Source: a candidate division NC10 bacterium CSP1-5
GTDB lineage: Bacteria; Methylomirabilota; Methylomirabilia; Methylomirabilales; CSP1-5
Reading direction: 5' to 3'
Assembly (NCBI GenBank): GCA_001443495.1
Contig: LDXR01000005.1
Coordinates: forward strand, 6,696 to 70,695
Length of the DNA stretch: 64,000 nucleotides
This document shows positions 1 through 10,906 of this stretch, piece by piece. The notes under the pieces were generated by a model, which saw only the letters and a list, made by a program, of their open reading frames with translations, was not told the DNA's origin and searched no databases. Within the stretch, counting starts at the first letter, position 1. Each line of letters begins with the position of its first letter. Both the position numbers and the translations under genes were made by a program.

Positions 1-639
1 GTAATGGACATCGTTGGTGGCGACGACAGGCACCTCCAGTCTCTTGGCCATCCGGAGGAGGCCTTGATTGACCGCTCGCTGGGACTCGATGCCGTGAAAC
101 TGGAGCTCCAAGAAATAGTTCTCCCGGCCAAACAGATCCCGGTGCCAGGCGGCAACCTCACACGCCTTCTCCTCCTCTCCGTGCGCCAGCAGTTGGCAGA
201 CCTCACTATTGAGACAGCCGCTGAGCGCCAGGAGTCCCTCGTGATATTGGGCCAGGAGCTCCTTATCGATCCGCGGCTTGTAGTAGAAGCCTTCGAGATA
301 TCCCGCGGTCACCAGCTTGATCAGATTCTTGTATCCGGTCCGGTCCCTCACCAAGAGGGTCAGGTGGTTCGCCCCCTCATACTGCCCATCCTGGGGATAA
401 CGCTCGAGGCGCGATCCGGGAGCGACATAGACCTCACACCCGATGATCGGCTTGATCCCCTCCTTCTGGGGGAGCCGGTAAAAGTCGATGGCGCCGAAGA
501 GGTTGCCATGGTCCGTGACGGCCAGCGCGGGCATCTTGAATTCCTGCGCCTTCCGCACCAGCTTCTCGAGATGGCACGCCCCATCCAGCAGGCTATACTG
601 GCTGTGGACATGCAGATGCACGAAGTCCGCGCGCGGCAT
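1..639 (-). CDS. dnaE: DNA polymerase III alpha subunit, N-terminal part (cut by window edge)
   Basis: This is the first 213 codons of the replicative polymerase alpha subunit; the 3' part lies outside the window. The translation opens with MPRADFVHLHVHSQYSLLDG, the PHP-domain signature with paired histidines at residues 8-12, followed by a TDHGN segment near residue 43 and a GCEVYVAP segment. These are typical of bacterial DnaE PHP domains. The ATG at 637-639 has a strong GGAGGAGG ribosome site just upstream. The gene follows guaA on the same strand after about 50 nt, so the two may be cotranscribed. A DnaE2-type paralogue cannot be excluded from the N-terminus alone. Confidence 0.9.
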   Translation of the reverse strand, partial: MPRADFVHLHVHSQYSLLDGACHLEKLVRKAQEFKMPALAVTDHGNLFGAIDFYRLPQKEGIKPIIGCEVYVAPGSRLERYPQDGQYEGANHLTLLVRDRTGYKNLIKLVTAGYLEGFYYKPRIDKELLAQYHEGLLALSGCLNSEVCQLLAHGEEEKACEVAAWHRDLFGRENYFLELQFHGIESQRAVNQGLLRMAKRLEVPVVATNDVHY

Positions 640-688
640 CACCCCTCCTCCCTGAGCACCGCCCTCGCCCCCGCCCGGACGAGGCCGG

Positions 689-2224
689 CTACTCCCATTC
701 GATGGTGCTGGGGGGCTTACTGGAGATGTCGTAGACGACCCGGTTCACTCCCCTGACTTCGTTGATGATCCGATTAGAGATCAGCCCGAGGACCTCGAAC
801 GGAATCCTGGCCCAATCCGCGGTCATCCCATCCTCGGACGTGACCGCCCGGAGGCCCACCACATTCTCGTAGGTCCGCGCATCGCCCATGACCCCCACGC
901 TTTTCACCGGCAGGAGGACGGCAAAGCCCTGCCAGAGGCCCCGAGTGAGCCCCGCACGTCTGAGCTCCTCGTCGACAATGGCGTCCGCCGCCCGGAGGAT
1001 CTCCAGGCACTCTTCTGTCACCTCGCCGAGGACGCGGACGGCAAGGCCCGGACCGGGGAATGGATGACGCCAGAGGATCGTTTCTGGAAGGCCGAGGTCC
1101 TTCCCGACCTCCCGCACCTCATCCTTGAAGAGATCGCGCAGCGGCTCGATCAGCCGGAACGTCATAGTGCCGGGGAGCCCGCCCACGTTATGGTGGGTCT
1201 TGATGGTGGCGGAAGGGCCGCGGACCTGTTGGCTCTCGATCACATCCGGATAGAGGGTTCCCTGCGCGAGAAACGCGAAGCGGCCCAACCGGCGCGCCTC
1301 CTCCTCAAAGACCTGGATGAACTCGGCCCCGATGATCTTGCGCTTCTCCTCAGGATCCGTCACCCCCTTGAGCGCGCGGAGAAAGCGATCCGAGGCGTCG
1401 ACGGCGACGACCTGGAGTTTCAGATGTTCCCGAAACGTCCGCAGCACCGACTCCGCCTCCCCTTGGCGGAGGAGGCCGTTATCGACAAAGACAGAGACCA
1501 GACGATCGCCGATGGCCCTGTGAACCAACAGCGCCGCGACGGAGGAATCCACCCCCCCACTCAGCGCGCACAGCACCCGCTCCCCTCCGACTTTCTCACG
1601 GATCCCCTCGACGGCCTTCTCAATGAAGGATCGCATAGTCCATGTCGGCGAACACCCGCAGATCCTGAGGACGAAGTTCTCGAGGATCTGCCGCCCCCCC
1701 GGCGTGTGAATCACCTCCGGATGAAACTGGACGGCGTACCACGGGCGGCTCCTGTGCCGCATGGCAGCGGAGGGGGCGTTCTCCGTATGCGCGATGGCGG
1801 CCCACTCGGGGGGAAGGGCCAGGATCCTGTCCCCGTGGCTCATCCAGGCGATCGTGTCGGATCCCAGTCCCGCCAGAAGGTCCGAGGCGTCGTCAATACG
1901 GAGTTCGGCCCTGCCGTACTCCCTGACCTGGGCCGCATCGACCTTCCCACCCAGCAGGTGGGCCAGGACCTGCATCCCGTAGCAGATCCCCAGGACAGGC
2001 CGCTCCAGCGCCAGCACCTCTCGATCCAGGAGGGGGGCATCCCGATCGTAGACACTGGCCGGACTCCCGGACAGGATGATCCCCTTTGGACTACACTGTC
2101 GGATGAGCTGGATCGGCGCGGTGCAGGGAAGGATCTCACAGTAGACTCGGCACTCCCGGACCCGCCGAGCGATGAGTTGGGTGGTCTGCGAGCCAAAGTC
2201 AAGGATCAGGATCGTGTCAGTCAT
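689..2224 (-). CDS. guaA: GMP synthase (glutamine-hydrolysing)
   Basis: Converts XMP to GMP with glutamine and ATP in the cytoplasm, the last step of GMP synthesis. The 511-residue length is close to the usual 520-525. The N-terminal class I amidotransferase domain has DFGSQ near residue 9, the nucleophile Cys81 in GICYGMQ and the FHPEV histidine-glutamate pair. The ATP-pyrophosphatase domain has the SGGVDSS loop near residue 225, and the C-terminal dimerisation domain ends [10 protein letters not shown] chose the ATG at 2224, before [12 protein letters not shown]; a GTG at 2245 would add seven residues. It lies downstream of guaB with a dispersed repeat between them, so the IMP-to-GMP branch is encoded together. 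Confidence 0.97.
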   Translation of the reverse strand: MTDTILILDFGSQTTQLIARRVRECRVYCEILPCTAPIQLIRQCSPKGIILSGSPASVYDRDAPLLDREVLALERPVLGICYGMQVLAHLLGGKVDAAQVREYGRAELRIDDASDLLAGLGSDTIAWMSHGDRILALPPEWAAIAHTENAPSAAMRHRSRPWYAVQFHPEVIHTPGGRQILENFVLRICGCSPTWTMRSFIEKAVEGIREKVGGERVLCALSGGVDSSVAALLVHRAIGDRLVSVFVDNGLLRQGEAESVLRTFREHLKLQVVAVDASDRFLRALKGVTDPEEKRKIIGAEFIQVFEEEARRLGRFAFLAQGTLYPDVIESQQVRGPSATIKTHHNVGGLPGTMTFRLIEPLRDLFKDEVREVGKDLGLPETILWRHPFPGPGLAVRVLGEVTEECLEILRAADAIVDEELRRAGLTRGLWQGFAVLLPVKSVGVMGDARTYENVVGLRAVTSEDGMTADWARIPFEVLGLISNRIINEVRGVNRVVYDISSKPPSTIEWE

Positions 2225-2269
2225 GGGCATTGAGCGGTGGAACACCGACCCGCATCCCGCCGCTACTAT

Positions 2270-2397
2270 TACAAACGCATTTCATCCTGTGACAATGGAA
2301 CATTAGACCATTAGACCGCAATGGAGCACCCTTACCCCATTATGCTATTGCTCTATTGCTCCATTGCTCCAAAGTAAACGCACGTGGTGCGTTTACT

Positions 2398-2400
<3 letters not shown>
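2270..2400 (-). repeat. Dispersed element copy 1, fused to guaB stop
   Basis: About 131 bp. At the guaB end a 13-bp perfect hairpin (arms 2371-2383 and 2387-2399, 3-nt loop) overlaps the TAA stop of guaB at 2398-2400. It is followed by 8-nt units of the type ATTGCTCC and CATTAGAC in inverted arms. The far end, read toward guaA, carries a promoter-like pair: TTGTCA, 18 nt, TAATAG. Related copies lie at 3967-4100 and 29977-30087. Confidence 0.85.
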
Positions 2401-3941
<1,541 letters not shown>

Positions 3942-3966
3942 CGTCTTTGAGCCGAGAAGATATTAA

Positions 3967-4100
3967 TACAAACGCATTTCATCTTGTGACAATCGAGCAA
4001 TAGAACATTAGACCGCAATGGGGCATTGCGCCTCCAACATCACTCTATTGTTCCACTGCTCCATTGCTCCAAAGTAAACGCACTTTGTGCGTTTACTTTA
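3967..4100 (-). repeat. Dispersed element copy 2, fused to trpS stop
   Basis: About 134 bp and closely similar to copy 1. A 13-bp perfect hairpin (4071-4083 with 4087-4099, TTT loop) overlaps the trpS TAA stop at 4098-4100. Then come the 8-nt-period inverted arms (GAGCAATAG-type and CTATTGTT-type units). The far end has TTGTCA, 18 nt, TATTAA reading toward guaB. Confidence 0.85.
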
Positions 4101-5099
4101 GATCCCCATGGCATCCTTGGCCGCATGCAGGGTCTCACGCGCCACCTTCCGGGCCCGCTCCGTCCCCGCGACGAGAATGTCCTCCACCTGCCCGACTCGC
4201 TCGGCGAGCGCCACCCGCCGCTCATAGATCGGGGTGAGGACCGGAAGCATGTGCGTGAGCAGGACCCCCTTGCAGTCGAGACAGCCAATGGCCGCCGTCC
4301 GGCACCCTGGAACCACATAGCTCTCCCGCTCCGCCTTCGGCGTAAAAATCTTATGGAGGTCGTAGACCGGGCAGACGTCAGGGTTGCCTGGATCGGTCCG
4401 ACGGACGCGAGCCGGGTCGGTGACCATCGGCTTGATCTTCTTCTCAACCGCCTCAGGAGGGTCCGACAGGTAGATGCAATTGTCGTAGCTCTTGGACATC
4501 TTGCGACCGTCGGTCCCTGGAATCTTGGGAAACTCGGTGAGCATCGCCTCGGGGATGGTGAAGACCGGCTTATAGAGATGATTGAACCGGCGGGCGATCT
4601 CGCGGGTCAGTTCGATGTGGGGCAGCTGGTCCACCCCCACCGGGACAAAGTTGGCCTGATAGATCAGGATGTCTGCCGCCTGCAGGACGGGGTAGCCGAG
4701 GAACCCGAACGTGCTGAGGTCCCTGTTGGTCATCTCTTGCAGCTGCTCCTTGTACGTGGGATTCCGCTCGAGCCACGGGAGGGGGGTGATCATGGAGAGA
4801 AGGAGGTGGAGCTCTGCATGTTCCGGGAGGCGGGATTGCACAAAGAGAACCGCCCTCTCGGGGTCGATGCCTGCACTCAACCAGTCGAGGACAATCTCGC
4901 GGATGTATTCTTTGAGGTGGCTGGTATCGGCATAGTCAGACGTCAGGGCGTGCCAGTCCGCCACAAAGAAATAGCATTCGTACTCATCCTGCAGCCGCCT
5001 CCAGTTCTCCAGGGCCCCCAAGAGATGGCCCAGATGAAGCCGCCCTGTAGGCCGCATGCCACTCAGGACCCGTCCCTTGCGTATCCGGTTCCTCAGCAC
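4098..5099 (-). CDS. trpS: Tryptophanyl-tRNA synthetase
   Basis: Charges tRNA-Trp. It is a class I synthetase of 333 residues, the normal length for short bacterial TrpRS. The HIGH-type motif is HLGH at residues 22-25 and the KMSKS loop is at residues 200-204 (RKMSKSYDN). The specificity segment GYPVLQAADIL is present. The start is taken as the GTG at 5099, which overlaps the end of the protease relic upstream, as expected for translational coupling; a shorter start at the Met of GMRPTG is possible but would remove conserved residues. The stop lies in dispersed element copy 2. Confidence 0.96.
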   Translation of the reverse strand: MLRNRIRKGRVLSGMRPTGRLHLGHLLGALENWRRLQDEYECYFFVADWHALTSDYADTSHLKEYIREIVLDWLSAGIDPERAVLFVQSRLPEHAELHLLLSMITPLPWLERNPTYKEQLQEMTNRDLSTFGFLGYPVLQAADILIYQANFVPVGVDQLPHIELTREIARRFNHLYKPVFTIPEAMLTEFPKIPGTDGRKMSKSYDNCIYLSDPPEAVEKKIKPMVTDPARVRRTDPGNPDVCPVYDLHKIFTPKAERESYVVPGCRTAAIGCLDCKGVLLTHMLPVLTPIYERRVALAERVGQVEDILVAGTERARKVARETLHAAKDAMGI

Positions 5100-5290
5100 A
5101 CCCTCCGTAACGTCGGCACTGCCCCAAGCAGCCAGATCACTGGCGGAATCGCGCCGCCCACCGCCCCGGAAAGATGAGGCCGAGCAGCACGATCACCCCG
5201 GGGTGTTCCATGCCTCGATGCCTCAGCGTCGGTGTGAGCCCCAAGAGACCCGACAGGACCTGACTCCCGTCAAGGGGGAAATGGGAGTGA
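5093..5290 (-). pseudogene. Relic of a site-2 protease (M50) C-terminus
   Basis: The gap between cca and trpS encodes, on the minus strand, HFPLDGSQVLSGLLGL and then HPGVIVLLGLIFPG. After a shift of frame near 5150-5160 it continues GAIPPVIWLLGAVPTLRRV and ends at a TGA overlapping the trpS start. The PLDG motif with a following hydrophobic helix is what the last part of bacterial M50 intramembrane proteases looks like. No HExxH segment or N-terminal half is present. I infer an old deletion plus a frameshift. The resemblance is short and judged by eye only. Confidence 0.45.
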
Positions 5291-5345
5291 TGGCGGATTG
5301 GAAAGACGCTATCAAACGGGCCGCCCTTTGTCAATCGGCGCGAAC

Positions 5346-6635
5346 TCAGTGGGGCCGGCCGAAGCGCTGCCGCACGAGCGCGATCTCCTCCTCGCGGCTC
5401 TTCAGGTGTCCATCTAACCGCCCCCTGAGCAACATGTCCATGATCCGGCGGTAGGTGGGGCCTGGGACGAAGCCGAACTCTTTCAGGTCCCGGCCGGTGA
5501 GCGCGGGCTTCACGAAGGCCAGGCGGGTGAGATAGCGCTCGACCCTGCGCCTGACCCTTCCCGATCCAGCCCAGAGCAAAAGACGCGACTCGGGCGAGGC
5601 GCGATCCAGGAGATGTCGAAGACGGCTCGCCCCAAGCCGCCCCCCTTCCAACTGCCTTTGAAGCAGCGGAAGGCCCCTGAGTTCCCCCATCAGCGCCGCC
5701 AAGGGTGGGCCTTTGAGTCCGAGACGTCCTCCGACCCGGCGACGAACCCGGGCAGGGACCGATCGCAGAAGCATGAGGACATAGACTCGCCACAACTCAG
5801 GCCGCGGGGAGACCCCCAGGTGGCGGTAACGTTGCCAGCCCCGGCGAACGCGTCTCATCTGGGCCACCGCGCGGAGATCAAGGGTCAGGGCGGGGTCCAG
5901 TGCCCTCAGGACCCCAAGTCCCTCAAGCATCTTCAACACCGCCTCGGGGGCAGCCTCGTGGAGCACCAACTGCATTTCCCGGAACAGCCGATCCCCCGAG
6001 AGCCGCTGCAGCATGCTCTCCGCCAGGGCGCTCTCGATACGGCGCCGGTCCCGGACGCTGAAGCGGAGGCGATACCGAGCGGCGTACCGGGCTCCCCGCA
6101 GGATCCGCGTGGGATCATCCCGGTAGCTCTCGTCATGGAGGGCCCTCAGGCGCCTTCCCCTGAGGTCCGTGAGTCCGCCGAAGGGATCGAGCAGTTCCCC
6201 GCCCCCCGAGGCGAGCCGGACCGCCATCGCATTGATGGTGAAGTCCCGGCGGAAGAGATCCTCGTCAATCGTTGCTGGAAACACCTGAGGAAGAGCGGCC
6301 GGATGGCGGTACTGTTCCCGCCTGGCGGTGACCACATCAAGGCGCAGGCCGTCTTGAAGGATGAGGGTGGCCGTTCCAAACCGAGGGTGAATCGTGACCC
6401 GTGCTCCCAGCGAGGCAGCCAGCGCCTCCGCATACGGCACGGCATTGCCCGCCACGGTAATGTCCAGGTCCGTGCCGGGAGACCCCAGGATCAGATCCCG
6501 CACCGGCCCCCCCACGAGATACACCGATACTCCCCGCCGCTCTCCGAGCACTGCGGCGGCCTCGAGCACCTCTTGCTGTCGGCGCGGCAGGCGCCTCAGA
6601 AGCCGTGGCGCCCGAACCCGAGGAATGGGCCGCAT
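5346..6635 (-). CDS. tRNA nucleotidyltransferase / poly(A) polymerase family
   Basis: A class II nucleotidyltransferase of 429 residues that probably adds or repairs the CCA end of tRNA (or its C or A part if the organism splits the activity). The head domain shows VGGPVRD, the DLDITV metal-binding aspartates and RRDFTINAMA. The neck follows as DDPTRILRGARYAARY. There is no HD or CBS-DHH extension. The ATG at 6635 overlaps the stop of the LytM gene (TGATG), so it is translationally coupled to dinB-recD2-LytM. The C-terminus is arginine-rich, as expected for tRNA contact. CCA-adding, A-adding and poly(A) activities cannot be separated from sequence alone. Confidence 0.88.
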   Translation of the reverse strand: MRPIPRVRAPRLLRRLPRRQQEVLEAAAVLGERRGVSVYLVGGPVRDLILGSPGTDLDITVAGNAVPYAEALAASLGARVTIHPRFGTATLILQDGLRLDVVTARREQYRHPAALPQVFPATIDEDLFRRDFTINAMAVRLASGGGELLDPFGGLTDLRGRRLRALHDESYRDDPTRILRGARYAARYRLRFSVRDRRRIESALAESMLQRLSGDRLFREMQLVLHEAAPEAVLKMLEGLGVLRALDPALTLDLRAVAQMRRVRRGWQRYRHLGVSPRPELWRVYVLMLLRSVPARVRRRVGGRLGLKGPPLAALMGELRGLPLLQRQLEGGRLGASRLRHLLDRASPESRLLLWAGSGRVRRRVERYLTRLAFVKPALTGRDLKEFGFVPGPTYRRIMDMLLRGRLDGHLKSREEEIALVRQRFGRPH

Positions 6636-7321
6636 CACTCAAGAAAGGCGAGAGGGTCTTTGGCCTTGGCGTTCTGCCGGATCTCGAAGTGGACGTACGG
6701 AGTCTCGGCGATCCCGGTCATTCCCACCTTGGCGATGACGTGCCCTCTGCCCACCCTCTCCCCCCTCTTCACGAGATTCACCTGATTGTGGGCATACACC
6801 GTGGCGAACCCCCCGTCATGATCGATGACGATCAGGTTGCCGTAGTCGCGCAGATCCGCCCCGCTGTAGATCACCTTTCCCCGCTCTGCCGCCCGAATCG
6901 GGGTCCCCTGCGGCACGGCGATGGCAATCCCGTTATTCTTGAGCTCATTCTCGCCCCCGAAACGGGCAATGATCTTTCCCTTCACCGGCCACGCGAACTG
7001 GACCCGCGCAGGCGTTGTTTCTCGCGCCGGAAGCTGCCGCTCGAGCATCGCTGTCTCTTCCGACCGGTAACTGGGAACCTCCAGGACCCGCCGCGCCCCA
7101 GGAATGAAGAGACGATCCCCGACCTCAATATCTGCAGGATCGGCGATCCGGTTGACCCGGCTCAGCTCCGCGACCCCTACCCCATAGGTCTTGGCGATCC
7201 GGAAAAGGGTCTGGCCCGGACGGACTTGATGATAGACGCCGATCGCACGCTGTTCGCGCCCGACACAGGCCGTCAGCAGCAGCCCGAAGAGACACACGAC
7301 CGTGACGCGCGGATACCTCAC
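6635..7321 (-). CDS. LysM-M23 (LytM/NlpD-like) lipoprotein, degenerate active site
   Basis: A 228-residue envelope protein. The N-terminus is a lipoprotein signal (LFGLLLTAC, lipid Cys near residue 19). A LysM peptidoglycan-binding repeat follows at about residues 30-75 (YHQVRPGQTLFRIAKTYGV), then a C-terminal M23 domain. The late motif VHFEIR is present, but where an active peptidase has a zinc-binding histidine before the Gly-Ile-Asp segment this protein reads NNGIAIAV. It therefore resembles the non-catalytic NlpD/EnvC group that activates amidases. The GTG start overlaps the recD2 stop (GTGA) and its stop overlaps cca, so it sits in a four-gene operon with dinB, recD2 and cca. Confidence 0.85.
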   Translation of the reverse strand: MRYPRVTVVCLFGLLLTACVGREQRAIGVYHQVRPGQTLFRIAKTYGVGVAELSRVNRIADPADIEVGDRLFIPGARRVLEVPSYRSEETAMLERQLPARETTPARVQFAWPVKGKIIARFGGENELKNNGIAIAVPQGTPIRAAERGKVIYSGADLRDYGNLIVIDHDGGFATVYAHNQVNLVKRGERVGRGHVIAKVGMTGIAETPYVHFEIRQNAKAKDPLAFLE

Positions 7322-9489
7322 GATGCCTTCCCCGCCAGATGCCGGCGGAGGCGGTCCGGCAGGCGACTGTAGCGCTCCCGGGTCCGGGCACTGCGCACCG
7401 CAATCGCGACGGCCTGTCGGGTGCCGACCATGACGACGAGGTGTCTTCCGCGGCTGAGGGCCGTGTAGAGCAGGTTGCGCTGGAGCATGATGTAGTGCGA
7501 GGTGTGGAGCAGGAAGACGACGGCGGGATACTCACTCCCCTGGCTCTTGTGGACCGAAATGGCGTAGGCCAACTGGAGCTCCTCCCGGTCGCTCCAGTCG
7601 TAGACCACCTCCGCCTGGTCGAACCGGATACAGATCTGCTGCTCTTCCGGGTCCATCCGAACGATCCAGCCGATGTCACCGTTGTACACTTCCTTGTCAT
7701 AATTATTCCGCACCTGCATCACCCGGTCCCCCACCCGGAGCTGGCTCCCCGTAATCGCCTCGCCATCAGGGTTCAGCGCCGTCTGGAGCTCCTGATTGAG
7801 CGCGGTCGTCCCGAGGGGGCCCCGGTTCATCGGGGTAATGACCTGGATATCCTTGAGAGAGTCGAGGCCGTATCGTTCGGGGATCTGCCGGGTCACCAGG
7901 GCTGCCACTTGGCCCCGGACGGTCTCCGGGTCTTCACACTCAATGAAGGCGAAGTCCGCCATCCCGAAGGGCGTGAGATGGGGAAACTCGCCCCGGTTCA
8001 CCCGATGGGCGTTCACCACGATATGGCTCTCCTTCGCCTGGCGAAAGATCTCCGTCAGGCGCACCACCGGAACCGACGCCGACGCAATCACATCGTGGAG
8101 GAGGGAGCCGGGACCGACGGAGGGGAGCTGGTCGCAGTCTCCCAACAGGATAAGAGCCGCCATCGGCGGTAGGGCCTGGAGCAGCTGGTCCATGAGGACG
8201 AGGTCGACCATCGAGGCCTCGTCCACGACGACAAGATCCACTGCGAGGGGGGAGACCTCGTTTCGCTTGAACCGCCTCTCCTTCGGGGCGAACTCCAGGA
8301 GTCGGTGAATCGTCTTGGCCTCCCGCCCGGTGGCCTCTGCCATCCGCTTCGCCGCCCGGCCGGTGGGGGCCGCGAGCAACAACCGCACTCGCTTGCCCTC
8401 AAGGATCTCGATGAGCGCCTTGAGCAGCGTCGTCTTTCCCGTCCCCGGGCCGCCGGTGATGATCAGGACCTTCGCCTCAAGGGCCTTGTGGAGCGCCTCC
8501 CGCTGCCCGACAGTGAAGTGGAGTCCGACCCGGGTCTCCGCCCACTCCATGGCCCGGCCCAGATCGATGCGGGGACCGAGACGAGGTGCCTTGGCCAGAA
8601 GGGCCAACCGAAGGCTCACCCCCTCCTCGGCCTGATACAGAGGGGCGAGGTAGACGGCGCTGTCTCCGTTGAGAGACTCGCAGACCACCGCCTTTTCTTC
8701 GTGGAGCCGAGCGAGGGTCTCCCGAAGCAGCTCCTCCCCTCTGATCCCCAGGAGGGTGAGCCCCTCCTGGCAGAGGCGCGAGGCGGGATAGTAGACATGC
8801 CCTGCCTCGGCTGCCTCATGCAAGAGATACAGCAGCCCGGCGGCGCATCGCTTTGGGGAATCGCTGGCCACCCCCAGGGACGCTCCGATCCGGTCGGCGG
8901 TCTTGAAGCCGATGCCCGCCACGTCCCGCGCCAACCGATAGGGATCCTCCCGAATCACATCCGGAGCCTCGGGACCATAGGCCCGTGAGATTCGCAGGGC
9001 AAAGGTGGGGGAGATCTGATGTTCCTGCAGGAAGAGGATGAGCCCTCGAAGGTTCTGCTGTTCGGTCCAGGCGGCTCGGATCCGGTTGAGACGCGACTCC
9101 CCGATCCCGTCGACCGTGAGGAGACGCTCCGGTTCCTCGTCGATCACCCGGAGCGTCTCGGGACCGAAGGCCTCAACCAACCGCCGCGCGAAGGCGGGGC
9201 CGATCCCCCTGATGAGGCCGGAGGCGAGATAGCGCTCGATGGCAGCCACCGAGGTGGGAAGGATGCTTTCGTACGCCTCGACCTTGAATTGCTCCCCGTA
9301 CCGCGCGTGGCGGACCCACTGTCCCCTGAGGCGGATGGGCTCCCCGGGGGTGACCCCCCAAAGATTCCCCACCACCGTCACCGGGCCGGGGTGACCAGGA
9401 ACCTCGAGGCGCGCCACGACATACCCCGTCTCCGCATCAGAGTAGTTCACCCGGACGAGGGTCCCCTCGAGCAGCTGGGGCTGACTCAC
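7318..9489 (-). CDS. recD2: RecD2-family 5'-3' DNA helicase
   Basis: An SF1B helicase of 723 residues, the normal size for RecD2 proteins that act outside RecBCD. The N-terminal region contains helix-hairpin-helix-like segments (IRGIGPAFARRL near residue 94, VDGIGESRL near 126). Walker A is GGPGTGKT at residues 346-353, Walker B is VVVDEASMVD, and motif VI is YAISVHKSQGSEYP near the C-terminus. The GTG at 9489 overlaps the dinB stop by four bases, so the two DNA-repair genes are translationally coupled. No recB or recC is visible in the window. Confidence 0.95.
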   Translation of the reverse strand: MSQPQLLEGTLVRVNYSDAETGYVVARLEVPGHPGPVTVVGNLWGVTPGEPIRLRGQWVRHARYGEQFKVEAYESILPTSVAAIERYLASGLIRGIGPAFARRLVEAFGPETLRVIDEEPERLLTVDGIGESRLNRIRAAWTEQQNLRGLILFLQEHQISPTFALRISRAYGPEAPDVIREDPYRLARDVAGIGFKTADRIGASLGVASDSPKRCAAGLLYLLHEAAEAGHVYYPASRLCQEGLTLLGIRGEELLRETLARLHEEKAVVCESLNGDSAVYLAPLYQAEEGVSLRLALLAKAPRLGPRIDLGRAMEWAETRVGLHFTVGQREALHKALEAKVLIITGGPGTGKTTLLKALIEILEGKRVRLLLAAPTGRAAKRMAEATGREAKTIHRLLEFAPKERRFKRNEVSPLAVDLVVVDEASMVDLVLMDQLLQALPPMAALILLGDCDQLPSVGPGSLLHDVIASASVPVVRLTEIFRQAKESHIVVNAHRVNRGEFPHLTPFGMADFAFIECEDPETVRGQVAALVTRQIPERYGLDSLKDIQVITPMNRGPLGTTALNQELQTALNPDGEAITGSQLRVGDRVMQVRNNYDKEVYNGDIGWIVRMDPEEQQICIRFDQAEVVYDWSDREELQLAYAISVHKSQGSEYPAVVFLLHTSHYIMLQRNLLYTALSRGRHLVVMVGTRQAVAIAVRSARTRERYSRLPDRLRRHLAGKAS

Positions 9490-10676
9490 CGTCCCGCCTC
9501 CCGGGAGCCCGAAGGGAGGAGGCTCAACCGGACGATCCCGGCCTCGCCGAATCGGCGCCGGATCTCATCCACGGCCCGTGCAGCGTTTTCCCTTCGCGGA
9601 TCCGACGGAAAGAGAGGCATCTGACCGGGGGCGGCCTTGGGGGTGAGCTTGGAGACGGCGATGCCCAAAAGTCGGACCTTGCGTCCCTCCAGGGGGACCT
9701 TATGGACGAGGGACAGGGCGGGGTGATAGATCTCGTCGGTGAGGGTGACGGCCGCGGGCAAGGTCAGGGCACGCGTCAGGGTCGTGAAGTCGGCAAAGCG
9801 GATCTTCACGGTGATCGTCGAGCCCGCAAGGCCCTCCCGCCGGAGCCGAGCCGACACGCGCTCGGCCAAGCGGAGGAGGCTCTGCCGGATGCGGCCAGGA
9901 TCCTCGCAATCGACGGCAAATGTGGTCTCTGCCCCCATCGATTTGGCCATCGCCTCCGGGACGACGGGGCGGTCGTCGATGCCCCGGCCCAGGCGGTGAA
10001 GCTGCTCCCCCACCGTCCCGAGGCGACGGCAAAGGGCCTCCTCCGGCCAGCGGCTCAGCTCGCCGATGGTCTGGATCCCCAAACCCCGAAGGATCGCACC
10101 CGTCTTCTCGCCCACCCCCCACAGGCGCGCCACCGGGAGATCCCTGAGAAAGGCCTCGACCTCCTCCGGCCGGACGACGACGAAACCATCCGGCTTCTCA
10201 AGATCCGACGCGATCTTGGCGAGGAACTTGTTCGGGGCCACCCCGACCGAGGCCGTAAGCCCCTCGTGCTCTCTGATCTCGGCCCTGATCCGCTCTCCGA
10301 TGGCTACCGCTTCTCCGAAGAGGCGGCGACTCCCTGTGACGTCCAGAAATGCCTCGTCAATGGAGAGCGGCTCGACCAGATCGGTGTAACGTCGCACAAT
10401 CCCAAAGATCCGGCCGGACACCTCTTCGTATCGGTCCATCCGCACGGGGAGGAATATGCCGCGGGAACAGAGGCGATAGGCCCTCGAGATGGGCATGGCG
10501 GAGCGGACCCCGAAGGCCCGGGCCTCGTAGGAGCAGGCCGCAACCACCCCTCGTCCCTTCCCCGCTCTGGGGTCTGCCCCCACAATCACCGGCCGCCCGC
10601 GGTAGGCCGGATGGTCCCGCTGCTCCACCGCCGCATAGAAGGCGTCCATGTCCACGTGGATGATCGCGCGGGTCAT
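9486..10676 (-). CDS. dinB: Y-family DNA polymerase IV
   Basis: Translesion polymerase of 396 residues. Catalytic carboxylates are visible in HVDMDAFYAAVEQ near the start and in the LSIDEAFLDVT block near residue 105. The little-finger region follows, and close to the C-terminus QMPLF is a good match to a beta-clamp-binding motif. The gene leads a coupled operon with recD2, the LytM protein and cca. I see no clear palindromic LexA box in the 230-nt leader; an extended -10 promoter at 10870-10878 is the best candidate promoter. The ATG at 10676 follows a GGGGGAGAGGGACG ribosome site. Confidence 0.95.
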   Translation of the reverse strand: MTRAIIHVDMDAFYAAVEQRDHPAYRGRPVIVGADPRAGKGRGVVAACSYEARAFGVRSAMPISRAYRLCSRGIFLPVRMDRYEEVSGRIFGIVRRYTDLVEPLSIDEAFLDVTGSRRLFGEAVAIGERIRAEIREHEGLTASVGVAPNKFLAKIASDLEKPDGFVVVRPEEVEAFLRDLPVARLWGVGEKTGAILRGLGIQTIGELSRWPEEALCRRLGTVGEQLHRLGRGIDDRPVVPEAMAKSMGAETTFAVDCEDPGRIRQSLLRLAERVSARLRREGLAGSTITVKIRFADFTTLTRALTLPAAVTLTDEIYHPALSLVHKVPLEGRKVRLLGIAVSKLTPKAAPGQMPLFPSDPRRENAARAVDEIRRRFGEAGIVRLSLLPSGSREAGR

Positions 10677-10869
10677 CGTCCCTCTCCCCCTCTTTCATGG
10701 GGGGCCAGCGGCTGGCGAGCCTTAACTCAGCAGGGTCCCCCAGATCCGCTGCAGGGTCCGGTTGCGCAGGCGCGTGAGCTCCGCTCGGATATGCCCGAGG
10801 CTATAGACGCAGAGCTCGAAGTTCTCTGCGAGCTTCCGGAAGAGCAAGGAACGCCTCGGAAATGCAGAC

Positions 10870-10878
10870 ATTATAGCA
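10870..10878 (-). promoter_or_regulatory. Extended -10 promoter before dinB operon
   Basis: The minus strand reads TGCTATAAT, a textbook extended -10 (TGnTATAAT) with no good -35. It would give a leader of roughly 190 nt before dinB. In this leader (10677-10870) a small open frame of about 50 residues ending in IWGTLLS at 10722 is visible, but its ATG coincides with the -10 and I cannot assign it. Confidence 0.5.
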
Positions 10879-10906
10879 GAATCGATCCCGCATGCGTGCG
10901 CGAGTC

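Noticed and set aside
10722-10871. A ~50-residue gene before dinB
   Set aside because: Its start coincides with a TGCTATAAT promoter box, there is no ribosome site and the peptide resembles nothing I know.
10677-10906. LexA (SOS) box before dinB
   Set aside because: No CTG-N10-CAG or GAAC-N4-GTTC type palindrome was found by eye.
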